From: Lachnospiraceae bacterium
GTDB taxonomy: Bacteria > Bacillota > Clostridia > Lachnospirales > Lachnospiraceae
Length of the DNA stretch: 64,000 bases
Assembly: GCA_009911185.1 (NCBI GenBank)
Contig: QXWW01000013.1
Span: 42,231-106,230 of the forward strand
Reading direction: 5' to 3'
The translations under genes and the position numbers were made by a program. Below are positions 36,101 through 45,554 of the stretch, one piece after another; the stretch's first letter is position 1; every line of letters begins with the position of its first letter. The notes beneath the pieces were generated by a model that did no database searches, was not told the origin of the DNA, and was given only the letters and a program-made list of their open reading frames with translations.

Positions 36101-36209
36101 GATGATAAGGATGTTTTCTGCCTCTTTTGATATTTCAGATAGGAGATATATGGAACCTATTATAGAATGTTTGAAAAAATAATTCTTTGTGAATAATGTT
36201 CTGTACCCC

Positions 36210-36256
36210 TTTACTTTTTGAACATTGTTCAGTATAATGTGGATGGAACAACGTTC
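36210..36256 (+). promoter_or_regulatory. TetR promoter with two operator dyads
   Basis: TTTACT, 17 bp, TATAAT. A palindrome TGAACATTGTTCA (36219-36231) fills the spacer and a second, GAACAACGTTC (36246-36256), sits just after the -10. Both share TTGAACRTTGTTC in opposite senses, as expected for autorepression by the following TetR protein. Confidence 0.75.
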
Positions 36257-36268
36257 AAGGAGTGCGTA

Positions 36269-36841
36269 ATGGACAATAAAGAAATCATTATTCAAGCCAC
36301 GATAGATCTTATCAATGAAATGGGTGAACATATGGATGATATTACCGTACGGGAGATCTGTAAAAGGGCAAATGTAGGATTAGGGCTTGTGAATTATCAT
36401 TTTGGAAACAAAGACAAACTCATAGAATTATGCGTGGAACGTATTGTGAATGGTATCGTTGATATTTTCCGTACCATCCGAGAAAAGACTGAAACATTAA
36501 ACGCATTTGAAAAACTTGAGTATCTCGGCAACATGACGTTTACATTTTTATTTGAACACTATGCCGTATCAAAAATTTCTATTCTTTCGGATATGCGTAT
36601 GCCAAAGGAAAATGACAATACGCATAGGACATACCGCGCTTATTTGCCGCTTATGTCTGCCTGCCGCCCAGATTGGGATAGACAAACACTTGAACGCAAA
36701 ACATTTTACCTAATTGCGGTGATGCAGCAGTCATTTTTGCGGCATAAGGCAATCATGCAGCTCTATGGAACGGATTTGACAATTCCAGAAGAACGGGAAG
36801 CGTTCCATAAAACGGTATTGCATGATATTTTGGAGGTCTGA
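36269..36841 (+). CDS. TetR family regulator
   Basis: About 190 residues from MDNKEIIIQATIDLINEMG; the start is set by AAGGAG 6 bp upstream, although an in-frame ATG exists at 36218 inside the operator. The HTH is MDDITVREICKRANVGLGLV followed by NYHFGNKDKL, textbook TetR. The C-terminal ligand domain is not classifiable. It is followed after 3 bp by the flavoprotein gene, which it probably controls. Confidence 0.92.
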   Translation: MDNKEIIIQATIDLINEMGEHMDDITVREICKRANVGLGLVNYHFGNKDKLIELCVERIVNGIVDIFRTIREKTETLNAFEKLEYLGNMTFTFLFEHYAVSKISILSDMRMPKENDNTHRTYRAYLPLMSACRPDWDRQTLERKTFYLIAVMQQSFLRHKAIMQLYGTDLTIPEEREAFHKTVLHDILEV

Positions 36842-36844
36842 CTT

Positions 36845-37564
36845 ATGAATATCACGGTAATAAATGGAACAGGAAAACATGGCGTAACCTACCATTTAAA
36901 AGAAATATTTCTGGAGCATTTCCGGGAGAAATCAAATATCAGGGAATTTTATCTGCCAAAAGACTGCCCTGCCTTTTGCTCAGGCTGTACAGACTGTATA
37001 TTGAAAGGCGAACATTTTTGCAAAGATGCTGATTACGTATACAAAATTGCATCATCGCTATTGGAATCCGATTTGATTGTAATGACCAGCCCCGCTTATG
37101 TAATGCACGCAACAGGCTCCATGAAAGCATTGCTTGACCATCTTGCTTACTTATGGATGCCGCACCGCCCTGCCCCCGAAATGTTTAAAAAACGTGCCGT
37201 TATTATTACCCAGTGTCTTGGGGCCGGGGCAAAATCTGCTGCTAAAGACATCAAACACAGCCTTTCATGGTGGGGCATTTCTGAAATTACGGTGTTTACA
37301 GGAAAACTTATAGGAAATATCGTCTGGGAAAAGCTTGCCAAAAAGAAACGCATAGAACTTACGAAAAAGATGAACCGGCTCTCAGACAGGCTTTTTCATA
37401 TCGATTATGAAAAACCTTCAAAGGTAAATGTGATTACAAAGATAAAATTTCTTTTCTGCCGCATGGTGCAGAAATCACTGTACGAAAACGACCCTGAATA
37501 TCTTGACGGAAAGCACTGGGCAAAGATGGGATGGCTTGGAAAGGAAAGACCGTGGAGAACCTAG
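36845..37564 (+). CDS. NAD(P)H-dependent FMN reductase-like flavoprotein
   Basis: A 239-residue flavodoxin-fold protein. The FMN phosphate loop is VINGTGKHGVTYHLKE; a Cys-rich segment CPAFCSGCTDCILKGEHFC follows at about residues 40-58, as in iron-sulfur flavoproteins; and LIVMTSPAYVMHATGSMKALLD is the conserved second flavin loop. The C-terminal 80 residues are basic. A function in quinone or nitro-compound reduction or stress defence under TetR control is inference. Confidence 0.85.
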   Translation: MNITVINGTGKHGVTYHLKEIFLEHFREKSNIREFYLPKDCPAFCSGCTDCILKGEHFCKDADYVYKIASSLLESDLIVMTSPAYVMHATGSMKALLDHLAYLWMPHRPAPEMFKKRAVIITQCLGAGAKSAAKDIKHSLSWWGISEITVFTGKLIGNIVWEKLAKKKRIELTKKMNRLSDRLFHIDYEKPSKVNVITKIKFLFCRMVQKSLYENDPEYLDGKHWAKMGWLGKERPWRT

Positions 37565-37814
37565 TACAACGAAAATTAAGTCTTTGATATATTCACGCAG
37601 GATAATTGTTTCAGATACAAGGAAGAAAAACGACGGCGTAGCGGTGGCTACGGCTAGGTTTTCTGACATAGTAGCTGGACAATTAGGCAAGTAAAGATGT
37701 CAATTACTTAATATTCGTTGCACTAGAAAGGGGAATCTCTCTTTTACGTACCGAGCATGATTAGAAAGAAACTGAAGTAGAATATATACTAAAAAAGTCA
37801 GGAGGAGTTCTTAC

Positions 37815-38222
37815 TATGGTATGGATTGAAAGATTAAAGGAAATGTCGCAGACATTGAAAAAGGTCTGCTCCGAAGCGGGCGCGCACTATATCGCCATCA
37901 TGGACAACGTGGACAGTGCCGACGCCATGCGCATATAAAGTATCAAAAGGGATTGGCGTGCCGATGGTTTCAGAAAACCCTTATAAAACAGGAAATCGAA
38001 ACCCTGACAGCCAAGGTCAGCGAAGACGGCACGGAAACAGCCAAGGTTGCCAAATTGATTGCCGTACCAAAAGTACACTCGTATTGATGAATTGACGCCC
38101 GAAATCCTAAACTCCCTTGCAGATAAAACTCTAATTCATGTGCGTGGGAAGAAAGACGGAAAAAGAACGCAGGAGAAAATCTATGCTCCTGCCGATACAT
38201 ATCTATTTTTATCTTATCGAGT
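37815..38222 (+). pseudogene. remnant of a large serine recombinase C-terminus
   Basis: After a short ORF (MVWIERLKEMSQTLKKVCSE, ending at 37938) come broken frames that join into a recombinase tail: KTLIKQEIETLTAKVSED, GTETAKVAKLIAV, then RIDELTPEILNSLADK, LIHVRGKKDGKRTQE and a stop. IDELTPEIL and IH.R.KKDGKRTQE are hallmarks of the DUF4368-type end of Clostridia transposon recombinases. The catalytic N-domain is missing. It indicates a lost integrative element around the TetR-flavoprotein pair. Confidence 0.7.
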
Positions 38223-38424
38223 GTAAATCAAGAGACAGACGTACAGATGCAGAGCCGATATACGCAGATTATACATTCTGTTTCCTCTTTTCCTTAATAT
38301 TTTGAAAATATTTCCGTCAGATTACCAAGCTCTATATATTTTGTGTTATACTATTTTATATGAACAGCTATTGTTTCCCTTAAAAATGATCAAATCACAA
38401 GCAGAATATATGGAGGTAACAAAA

Positions 38425-38883
38425 TTGAAATTGAAAAATCCTATGCTGGTAGTAACGGATATGGATCAAACCGTTGAATTTTATAAAAGAGTTTTGGGAC
38501 TTCAGGTAGTCACGGACTTTGGTGCAAATAAGATCTTAACAGGCGGTTTAGCCGTACAGACGCTGGAAACATACCAGGAATTTATTGGTACGAGCGATAT
38601 TTCTTTTGGCGGCAATAATTTTGAAATTTATTTTGAAGAAGATAATTTTGATAAATTTACAGAGAACCTCCGAAAGTGCAAGGTTCAATACGTTCACCCG
38701 GTTAAGGAACATTCGTGGGGACAGCGTGTGGTTCGTTTCTATGACCCGGACAAGTATATTATCGAAGTAGGGGAAAATATGAAAGCAGTTTGTAAAAGAT
38801 TTATAGACAGTGGAATGACGCCGCAACAGGCAGCAGCGCGCATGGACGTACCTATAGAGTATATAAATGAGTGTATGCAGTAG
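38425..38883 (+). CDS. VOC (glyoxalase/bleomycin resistance) family protein
   Basis: About 152 residues. I place the start at TTG 38425 because GGAGG lies 8 bp upstream; an in-frame ATG at 38302 would add 41 unlikely residues. One betaalphabetabetabeta pair is visible: KNPMLVVTDMDQTVEFYKRV and later WGQRVVRFYDPDKYIIEVGE. A C-terminal helix-turn-helix-like tail (MTPQQAAARMDVPIEYINE) is common in this subgroup. The metal and substrate are unknown. Confidence 0.85.
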   Translation: MKLKNPMLVVTDMDQTVEFYKRVLGLQVVTDFGANKILTGGLAVQTLETYQEFIGTSDISFGGNNFEIYFEEDNFDKFTENLRKCKVQYVHPVKEHSWGQRVVRFYDPDKYIIEVGENMKAVCKRFIDSGMTPQQAAARMDVPIEYINECMQ

Positions 38884-39143
38884 AGGCAGTGGGGAATATG
38901 GCTATAGGAAACTGAACAGGGCAAAATCCGTATTTGCGGAGCTGATATTATAAAAGGATGTGAACGGAAAAACCATCCCCTTTATGGTATTGCAAGATAT
39001 TTGCCTTTCTGCCGGACAGACTTTCCACGGTATAAAGAAGGTCATAAATAGAACATCTAACGCAGCAGATTGGCAAATAAACAAGCGGTTTTCTTTTATA
39101 AAATTATCAGCAGGTCAGCATACCAAACTTTAGAAAATCTCCT

Positions 39144-39977
39144 CTAAATCATTCCCAGTAACGATTTCCACATATTTTTTCCAGCAGTGATTTCCCCATC
39201 TGTATTCCGATATCCCAGCGCATTTTTCTGGTAAGAATTTACTGCTGTTGTGAATTTCGTTCCTGCAATACCGTCCACGGCCCCACAATTATACCCCAGT
39301 GCATTCAAACGTTTCTGGATCGGGGATACCACTCGATGTTTACGGTTCTCGGATGCAGATACCGTAACGGTATTCCCCAGCGTCTCCTTTCCAGCCTTTC
39401 CATCCACATTAGAACCGGTGGCTGCCTGCACATCCATTATAAACTGCCTGTGCCCATATCCAGGAGAAGAACCTTTATTTGCTTCCTCCATTGCTGCCGC
39501 CGCTACTTTTCCGTCTTTCCAGGTCTGAATAAATTTTTCCGGCGTCCCATACTTCTGTTTCAATTTAGTTGTCGTGCTTCCCCAGTCCGGAAGGTACAAA
39601 TGCGGCCGGTCTTTGAATCCTTCCCATGTGCCGCCCCATCCTAAGCCAACGGATTGGGCAATCGATCCGACACGTTCAAATAATCCGGTAGAATTATCAA
39701 AGGCGTCATCCTTTTCTCCTCCGTCTCCGTCAACGTCCATATTCAGGTAAAAATCTACTGCGATGCCCCACTGATGCTGGGAACTGTACGTACTCCCTTT
39801 TGCCTGTGTAACAACACTTCCGGGAGCAGTCCTGCCCTGAGCATATAATGCGTCTTGCTCTGCCTTCGTCCTAAGGCATTCGCCAAATAAAATAAAAATT
39901 CCCTGCTTCCTGCACTCTTCTTTTAAAAGCGCTGCTTTTACCTGTAATCTTGGATGCAATGCTGTAATGTCTCTCAT
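39144..39977 (-). CDS. M15 (VanY/endolysin-type) peptidase with peptidoglycan-binding domain
   Basis: About 277 residues from MRDITALHPRLQ; AGAGAGGAAAGAC is the ribosome site. The M15 domain carries the zinc ligands in STYSSQHQWGIAVDFYLN (HxxxxxxxD) and DRPHLYLPDWG. The C-terminal part contains a PG_binding-type repeat (PIQKRLNALGYNCGAVDG, then AVNSYQK). There is no signal peptide, as in phage endolysins, yet no holin or other phage gene is nearby; it may be a domesticated lysin. Confidence 0.85.
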   Translation of the reverse strand: MRDITALHPRLQVKAALLKEECRKQGIFILFGECLRTKAEQDALYAQGRTAPGSVVTQAKGSTYSSQHQWGIAVDFYLNMDVDGDGGEKDDAFDNSTGLFERVGSIAQSVGLGWGGTWEGFKDRPHLYLPDWGSTTTKLKQKYGTPEKFIQTWKDGKVAAAAMEEANKGSSPGYGHRQFIMDVQAATGSNVDGKAGKETLGNTVTVSASENRKHRVVSPIQKRLNALGYNCGAVDGIAGTKFTTAVNSYQKNALGYRNTDGEITAGKNMWKSLLGMI

Positions 39978-40328
39978 GTCTTTCCTCTCTTTCTTCAAAT
40001 AATCCGCACTTTTGCCAGCATACCCGTCTCGCCCGTCAATAAAACAAAACTGCATTCGTCCTTGTTTCCACGCAGGCTCTCAGAATTTCAGGTTCTAATT
40101 CTCCGGCGTAGTCTGGCAGAAGTAATTTACTCCCCTCTGTTTACTTTTCTTCCTCAATCATTTCTATTCCAATATGCTTTCTCATATTCTATTTTTCCAT
40201 TCTTTTTATGGCATTTTATATCCTTTCTGACAAAGTCCTGTCGATATCGCAAACTTTATATGTATGATACTACCAGTGTATTTGTTCATATGAGATAAAG
40301 AAGTAATAGAAGTGTAAAAGATTTTGGC

Positions 40329-40379
40329 GGAACAGTCAACGGCGGGCGAAACCCGTTTAGCTTGACCGTTGACTGTTCC
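40329..40379. terminator. strong branched hairpin behind the ABC transporter genes
   Basis: GGAACAGTCAACGG and CCGTTGACTGTTCC form a perfect 14-bp stem. The loop holds a second small hairpin, CGGG-CGAAA-CCCG. No T-run follows, so it may be a transcript stabiliser or a mobile hairpin rather than a classical terminator. Confidence 0.6.
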
Positions 40380-40390
40380 GGCTGGGTTTG

Positions 40391-41104
40391 CTATTTATCA
40401 ATTCTTCGCAACAGGATATTACACACAACAATAGCTAAGACAAAAATCAAGAGAAACAGCAATATGCTTTCAAACTTTATAACACTTTCTGTCATTAGTT
40501 TATATCCCCATGAAGCGGGAAATAATTTTCCTATTGTCTGAAATGCTTTTGGAAGAAATTCCATAGGGAACATAATTCCGGAAAGCATGGTAGAAGGTAT
40601 AAAAACAATAATAGAAAACATAGAAGTTTTTGCCTGGTCTTTTACCGCCAGACCAATGATACTGGCAATACTGAGGGATACTGCAAGAAAAATAGCAAGG
40701 CTGATGAAATACTTTCCCGGATTTTGCGGTATTTCAGCATAAAAAACAAGTGGTGCAGCAATATATAAAATAATGCTCATAATGAACAAATGAATATATG
40801 CAGAAATATTGGCTAAAGCAAGACCGAGATATAATGGAACACCGTTTGCTTTGTAGACCTTTTTAATATCGCTGCTATAAATTTCAACAAGAGATGGGGG
40901 CAGACCAATCAACGCTCCCATTGTTACTCCAAATACAGTCATTGACTGAATAAGCGTATATCTCGCTTCCGGCATGACGGATGTAAAGATACCGCCCATA
41001 ATTACAAAGAACAAAAGCGGCACGATATAGCAGGTTATAAGTAATGTCTTACTCCTTATATCTAATTTCCATTGTAAAGAAACCCCATATAAAAAAGCTC
41101 CCAT
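40391..41104 (-). CDS. ABC-2 type transporter permease
   Basis: 237 residues, six membrane helices, with the ABC-2 region SMFSIIVFIPSTMLSGIMFP followed by MEFLPKAFQTIGKLFPASWG typical of drug/antibiotic exporters. Shares an operon with the ATPase (2-bp gap). Confidence 0.9.
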   Translation of the reverse strand: MGAFLYGVSLQWKLDIRSKTLLITCYIVPLLFFVIMGGIFTSVMPEARYTLIQSMTVFGVTMGALIGLPPSLVEIYSSDIKKVYKANGVPLYLGLALANISAYIHLFIMSIILYIAAPLVFYAEIPQNPGKYFISLAIFLAVSLSIASIIGLAVKDQAKTSMFSIIVFIPSTMLSGIMFPMEFLPKAFQTIGKLFPASWGYKLMTESVIKFESILLFLLIFVLAIVVCNILLRRIDK

Positions 41105-41106
41105 TG

Positions 41107-41916
41107 TTACTCCCCCTTTGCAATCTTTATAAAGTGTTGTTCCAGTGAACCGCGGTTTATCTGAATATCTGTGATAGTTTCTCCTTTTTCTTTGTACTGC
41201 ATAAGCAGCGAAAGCAAAGAATCCCCGATATTTTCAGATTCATATTTTTCAGTTCCATTTTCAGTTTGGATTGTGATATTATAATGCTTTCCGATTGTTT
41301 TGCCCAACTGTTCGACAGTCCCGATATAGGCAATTTTACCGCCGGAAAGAATGGCAATACGGTCACATAAATTTTCAACCTCTGCCATATCATGGCTTGC
41401 TAATATGATTGTTTTTCCGATTGCTTTTAACTGGCGGATTTGTTCATGTAAAGAGATCTGTCCCTCAACATCAAGTCCTGCGGTTGGTTCATCAAGAAAC
41501 AGGATATCTGGATTCCGTGTTAAAGCAAGCGCCAGATGAAGCCGCCGCTTTTGCCCGGTTGATAATTGACAATACTGTTTTTTGGCAAGTTCATAAATAC
41601 CGAGAGCGTCAAGTGCTGCCTTATCAAGAGGTGTCCTGTTCCATTTAGCAAACAGCTTTACAGCTTCCAGTGCTTTCATATACTTCGGCAAAGAAGCCGA
41701 CTGTAATTGAATACCCATGATTCCATTGATAGTAATGCTTCCGCTGTCGTATTTTCTTAAACCCTCAATACATTCAAGGAATGTGGTTTTGCCTGCGCCA
41801 TTTATGCCGAGCAGGGCAAAAATTTCACCTTGTTGTACGCAAAAATCTAAGCCATTCAGTACAATGTGGGTTCCATAACTTTTTGTTAAGTTACTGACTT
41901 TTATAGCCTCTTTCAT
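41107..41916 (-). CDS. ABC transporter ATP-binding protein
   Basis: 269 residues: Walker A in LLGINGAGKTTFLECIEGL, signature LSTGQKRRLHLALAL, Walker B ILFLDEPTAGLD, switch His in ILASHDMAEVENL. The C-terminal 60 residues are of the DrrA type. It overlaps the merR stop by 4 bp. An export role is expected from the ABC-2 partner. Confidence 0.93.
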   Translation of the reverse strand: MKEAIKVSNLTKSYGTHIVLNGLDFCVQQGEIFALLGINGAGKTTFLECIEGLRKYDSGSITINGIMGIQLQSASLPKYMKALEAVKLFAKWNRTPLDKAALDALGIYELAKKQYCQLSTGQKRRLHLALALTRNPDILFLDEPTAGLDVEGQISLHEQIRQLKAIGKTIILASHDMAEVENLCDRIAILSGGKIAYIGTVEQLGKTIGKHYNITIQTENGTEKYESENIGDSLLSLLMQYKEKGETITDIQINRGSLEQHFIKIAKGE

Positions 41917-42725
41917 TCCGTTTCCTCCTTGTTTCCTCCTTGAAATGGGTCAACGCCTAAACGGGAAAAATAAATGTCTAATGCCTGTTCGATATATCCA
42001 TTTGCAATATTCTGAATCTCTTTCCATTTATGGCCTGTATTTTGAAATTGCCCTAATTCAATAAGTCTGGGAAGCATACCTGTATCTCCACCAGTGAAAT
42101 CCGTTATCATATCCCAATAGGATTTTGCAAAATTCTGTCCCTCATCACTATCCGCAGGAATGCCTGCATTTTGAAGTCTTATTGCTTCGTCTTGAAGCTG
42201 CATAAAAGTGTTCATAAATGCCATTCCGCTGTCTTTATCAAAATGGCTGCGGATATGGTCAAGAGTCTGGTCATCAAAGTGTTTAATCAGCCAATAAAAG
42301 TCATTTTTCATCTGCAAATTAACAATAATATCGGCGTATTTTTTGAAGTCAACCGACTGCATTTGAAGGACTTCCTCCCGTAACACTTCCAAGTCCCTCA
42401 ATGATTCCGACAGACTTTCTATTTTTTGTCTGACAGCGACAGCCTGCTGCTTTAGAACGGCAGCAATTTCAGCCGGTGTATCAAGAGGAATAAGCCGATT
42501 CTTTATGTCGTCTAAAGAAAAGCCTAAATGTTTGAGGGACAAAATCTGATGAAGCTTTACCATGTCTTTATCTGCGTATAACCTGCGCCCTCCTTCACTT
42601 ATAGCAGATGGGGAAAGCAATCCCTCTCTGTCGTAATACTGTAATGTCCGTACAGTAACGTCCATCTTTGCTGCAACTTCACCAACGGTCATATAACCTT
42701 TTGGTATCGCTTTGTGTTTTTCCAT
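41913..42725 (-). CDS. MerR family regulator of the ABC exporter
   Basis: About 270 residues from MEKHKAIPKGYMTVGEVA with GGAGGTGTGAA before it; an in-frame ATG 30 bp upstream overlaps the promoter. The MerR head is MTVGEVAAKMDVTVRTLQYY, DREGLLSPS, then a long coiled coil (LKQQAVAVRQKIESLSESL) and a TipAS-like C-terminal ligand domain. It likely activates its own operon when drug is bound. Confidence 0.92.
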   Translation of the reverse strand: MEKHKAIPKGYMTVGEVAAKMDVTVRTLQYYDREGLLSPSAISEGGRRLYADKDMVKLHQILSLKHLGFSLDDIKNRLIPLDTPAEIAAVLKQQAVAVRQKIESLSESLRDLEVLREEVLQMQSVDFKKYADIIVNLQMKNDFYWLIKHFDDQTLDHIRSHFDKDSGMAFMNTFMQLQDEAIRLQNAGIPADSDEGQNFAKSYWDMITDFTGGDTGMLPRLIELGQFQNTGHKWKEIQNIANGYIEQALDIYFSRLGVDPFQGGNKEETE

Positions 42726-42743
42726 TTCACACCTCCTTCGGAC

Positions 42744-42774
42744 AGTATATCTCATTACGTTGCGTCACAAGCAA
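42744..42774 (-). promoter_or_regulatory. MerR-type promoter with 19-bp spacer
   Basis: TTGCTT and TATACT are 19 bp apart on the minus strand, the over-long spacing that MerR proteins correct by twisting DNA. The spacer contains GTGACGCAACGTAATG with an imperfect dyad. Confidence 0.7.
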
Positions 42775-42908
42775 GCATTTTTGCGAAGATTTAAGAAAAA
42801 AATACAGAATAGCAGGCTGCCGTCTGTCAAATTCTTATGCGCTACTTTACCGCACATGAGCATCGTCTGGTTGATATTTAGTCTAACTAAAATGCCTGCA
42901 GACAAAAC

Positions 42909-42934
42909 TGGCGCCGAGATGATTCCCGGCGCCA
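42909..42934. terminator. GC-rich hairpin
   Basis: TGGCGCC and GGCGCCA with a 12-nt loop; short T-tracts lie downstream on both strands (AACTTTCTTTT, AGTTTTG), so it could serve as a bidirectional terminator. The rest of 42775-43312 shows no gene that I can support. Confidence 0.5.
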
Positions 42935-43312
42935 ACTTTCTTTTAAATCTGGTTAACTTATTGATATATCTTAAACGTACCGTTTTTTCTTCCATATTTG
43001 CCATCTATTTCCTCAGATAATGATTTTTCGCTGTCTGGTTACCTCTACATTAACCATGGGAGCGGAAACCTTTCAGTGAACGCAGCAAAGAGACTATATG
43101 GGACAAAACCAAGCGTATGCTGAAAAATGAGAGAGCGAAGATGTAGTAGAAAAATCGGCACATTACTTGCCTGATCATTCATCCGCCGCGTTGTCTTCAG
43201 TCACAGCAGCCGCTGCTGCGCCTCCTCTCCTCCGCCGTTTCTCTTCAGGACTCCAAAAATTTCTTTTCTGTCAGTACCGACTACTCCAATATCTATACTA
43301 AGATTCAATCAA

Positions 43313-44461
43313 TTACACTATGCTTACCCCATCTTTGACGACCAGTTTTAATTCCAAATCCTGGTCCAGTAATACCACATTCGCCTTTTTTCCCGGCGCA
43401 ATAGAACCGTAAAATTCAAATTCTCCCAGCGCCTTTGCCGGATTCACGGTTGCACATGCCACTGCCGTTTCCAACGGTATTCCCATTTTCTTTACCGCAG
43501 TCCTCATACAATCCATAAGATTTGTAGCTGAACCTGCCAGCACTCCATTGGATACCAGCGTGGCGCAGTTACCTGCAACCTCTACCTCCAGTCCTCCCAA
43601 TGTATAACGCCCGTCCGGCATCCCCGTTGCCCGCATACTGTCGCTGATAAAAATTATACGCTCTTTTCCCATCATCTTTAAAGTCGCACGAACAACGGAA
43701 GGATGAATGTGCACACCGTCACAAATCAATTCCGCATTTACCCAGGGACTGTCCGCCGCCGCCCCTACCACTCCCGGCGCGCGGTGGGCAAAGGGGGGCA
43801 TTGCATTATACAAATGCACCGCATGATTTGCCCCCGCTTCAAAAGCTGCAAGCGCCGTATCATAATCTGCATTCGAGTGCGCCAGAGAAATATTCACCCA
43901 CTGCTTCATTTCCCGGATAAACGACTGCGCATCCTTACTTTTCTCTGGCGCAATCCCTACAAACTTCACCAGCCCCGCAGATGCATCCAAAAACTGCCGA
44001 CAGATTTCTTTGTTACAGGAAATAATATTGCGCTGATCCTGCGCTCCCTTTTTTTCAATGCTGATAAAAGGCCCTTCCATATTGATCCCCAATAAATCTG
44101 CCGCCTGTCCCTTTTCTGTTTCTGCCGCCTTTTTGTAAGAAGCCGCTATGGATAAAATCTGTTTCAGCTCTTCAACAGGAAGCGTCATGGTCGCCGGACA
44201 AATTCCCGTGACCCCCACAGAAGCCTCATATTTCGCAATCTCTGCAATAGCCTCTATTGTGCCATCACAAAAATCGTAGCCCTTGCATCCATGAAAGTGA
44301 ATATCAATCAGACCTGGAATGGCATAACAGCCTTCTCCGTCTATGATTTCCCCATTCGCTGTTTTTTGAGGCTCTTTTGCAAATTTTCCATCCTGAATGG
44401 CAATTGTACCTTCCTCAAACTTCTTATCTTCCGTATAGACTTTCACATTTTTAATAATCAT
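43313..44461 (-). CDS. nagA: N-acetylglucosamine-6-phosphate deacetylase
   Basis: NagA gives glucosamine-6-phosphate and acetate. 382 residues; metal ligand HxH in IDIHFHGCKGYDF, Glu in INMEGPFIS, His residues in SLAHSNADYD and AVHLYNAMPPF, catalytic Asp in FISDSMRATGMPDG. It is the last gene of the sialic acid operon and hands its product to divergent nagB. Confidence 0.95.
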   Translation of the reverse strand: MIIKNVKVYTEDKKFEEGTIAIQDGKFAKEPQKTANGEIIDGEGCYAIPGLIDIHFHGCKGYDFCDGTIEAIAEIAKYEASVGVTGICPATMTLPVEELKQILSIAASYKKAAETEKGQAADLLGINMEGPFISIEKKGAQDQRNIISCNKEICRQFLDASAGLVKFVGIAPEKSKDAQSFIREMKQWVNISLAHSNADYDTALAAFEAGANHAVHLYNAMPPFAHRAPGVVGAAADSPWVNAELICDGVHIHPSVVRATLKMMGKERIIFISDSMRATGMPDGRYTLGGLEVEVAGNCATLVSNGVLAGSATNLMDCMRTAVKKMGIPLETAVACATVNPAKALGEFEFYGSIAPGKKANVVLLDQDLELKLVVKDGVSIV

Positions 44462-44574
44462 CGTCTTTTACTCCTTCTAACGCCCGCAAAGTATGATCAT
44501 GAAATGTTTTCTTGTGTTACTTGCCCCGTTCCACATGACTGGCAGTTTTTCCTCTCCGCGCTTCATCTATCAAA

Positions 44575-45501
44575 CTACAAGTTTTGCTGAACAATGTTAT
44601 CAATACACCTACCGTTATTCAAACGGCAATGTTGGAAATGGTAAAATGCCCCCAATATCCCGGCGTCATTCCCATGTACCGCAAATGCAAGCCTGGTATG
44701 ACAGGCAAATTGCGGTATTAAATATCTCGCAAGAGAACGTTCTATCCCTTCCATGAGATAACGTTTCTGCGCCATAATCCCCCCGCCCAGCACTACAATT
44801 TCCGGATTCAATACATAACAGATATTGGCGATTCCCTGGCCTAATGCGTCTGTCATCTCCTCAATGGCATTGATACATAGCTGATCGCCTTTTTTCGCGT
44901 ACTCAAAAATACGATATCCGTTCCATAATTCCTTAGGTTCTTTCTTCCTATCGGCCACTTTTTTTATAAGAGCGCTCGCCGCCCCAAGAGACTGAAACTC
45001 TCCGCCCGGCAGGCTCATATACCCTACCTCGCAGGCGCTTCCGCTGATTCCCCGGAAAATTTCCCCGTCTATGACAATACTTCCGCCAATGCCCGTTCCT
45101 ACTGTGAGCATTAGTGCAATTCTGCTTCCCAGGGCCGCCCCGGAATAATACTCCGCAAGCCCCGCGCAATTAACGTCATTTTCCACTTCACACGGAATCT
45201 GAAATCTGTGCTCCAATGTCTTTTTATATTCTGTTCCTGTATAATCCGGGATCTGCGGACCTGAGTGCGTAACCGTTCCTGTTTTCGTATCCACCACGCC
45301 CGCAGTAGAAATACAGATTCCGCAGATTTCCTCTTTCACATAGAACGATTCCACTATTTTCTCTACTTTACTTAAAATTGCCGGGCCGCCCTGACGCGCC
45401 TGCGTATTCATAACATTCTTACTTAAAATTTTTCCGTCTTCGCGGAGCACTCCATACTTTATTGCCGTTCCCCCGACGTCCACACTTATATATTTGTTCA
45501 T
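44575..45501 (-). CDS. nanK: ROK family kinase, probable N-acetylmannosamine kinase
   Basis: About 308 residues from MNKYISVDVGGTAIKYGVL; an in-frame ATG lies 51 bp upstream, and the ribosome site for either is weak. ROK features: the ATP loop VDVGGTAIK, substrate loop VENDVNCAGLAEYY and LTVGTGIGGSIVIDG. The usual ROK zinc motif CxCGxxGC is missing; in its place is EVGYMSLPGGEFQSLG. Function as ManNAc kinase is inferred from the NanA/NanE neighbours. Confidence 0.85.
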   Translation of the reverse strand: MNKYISVDVGGTAIKYGVLREDGKILSKNVMNTQARQGGPAILSKVEKIVESFYVKEEICGICISTAGVVDTKTGTVTHSGPQIPDYTGTEYKKTLEHRFQIPCEVENDVNCAGLAEYYSGAALGSRIALMLTVGTGIGGSIVIDGEIFRGISGSACEVGYMSLPGGEFQSLGAASALIKKVADRKKEPKELWNGYRIFEYAKKGDQLCINAIEEMTDALGQGIANICYVLNPEIVVLGGGIMAQKRYLMEGIERSLARYLIPQFACHTRLAFAVHGNDAGILGAFYHFQHCRLNNGRCIDNIVQQNL

Positions 45502-45554
45502 ATCTGTTCTTTGCCTATCCTTTATTATAATAACCTGCCGCACTCCTTGCAATC

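Noticed and set aside
37475..37694. Short ORFs on both strands after the flavoprotein gene
   Set aside because: No ribosome site, no homology pattern; the plus frame is mostly the end of the flavoprotein gene read out of frame.
39144..42725. Prophage or lantibiotic cluster (endolysin plus ABC exporter)
   Set aside because: There is no holin, structural phage gene, precursor peptide or modification enzyme; the ABC genes have their own MerR control.
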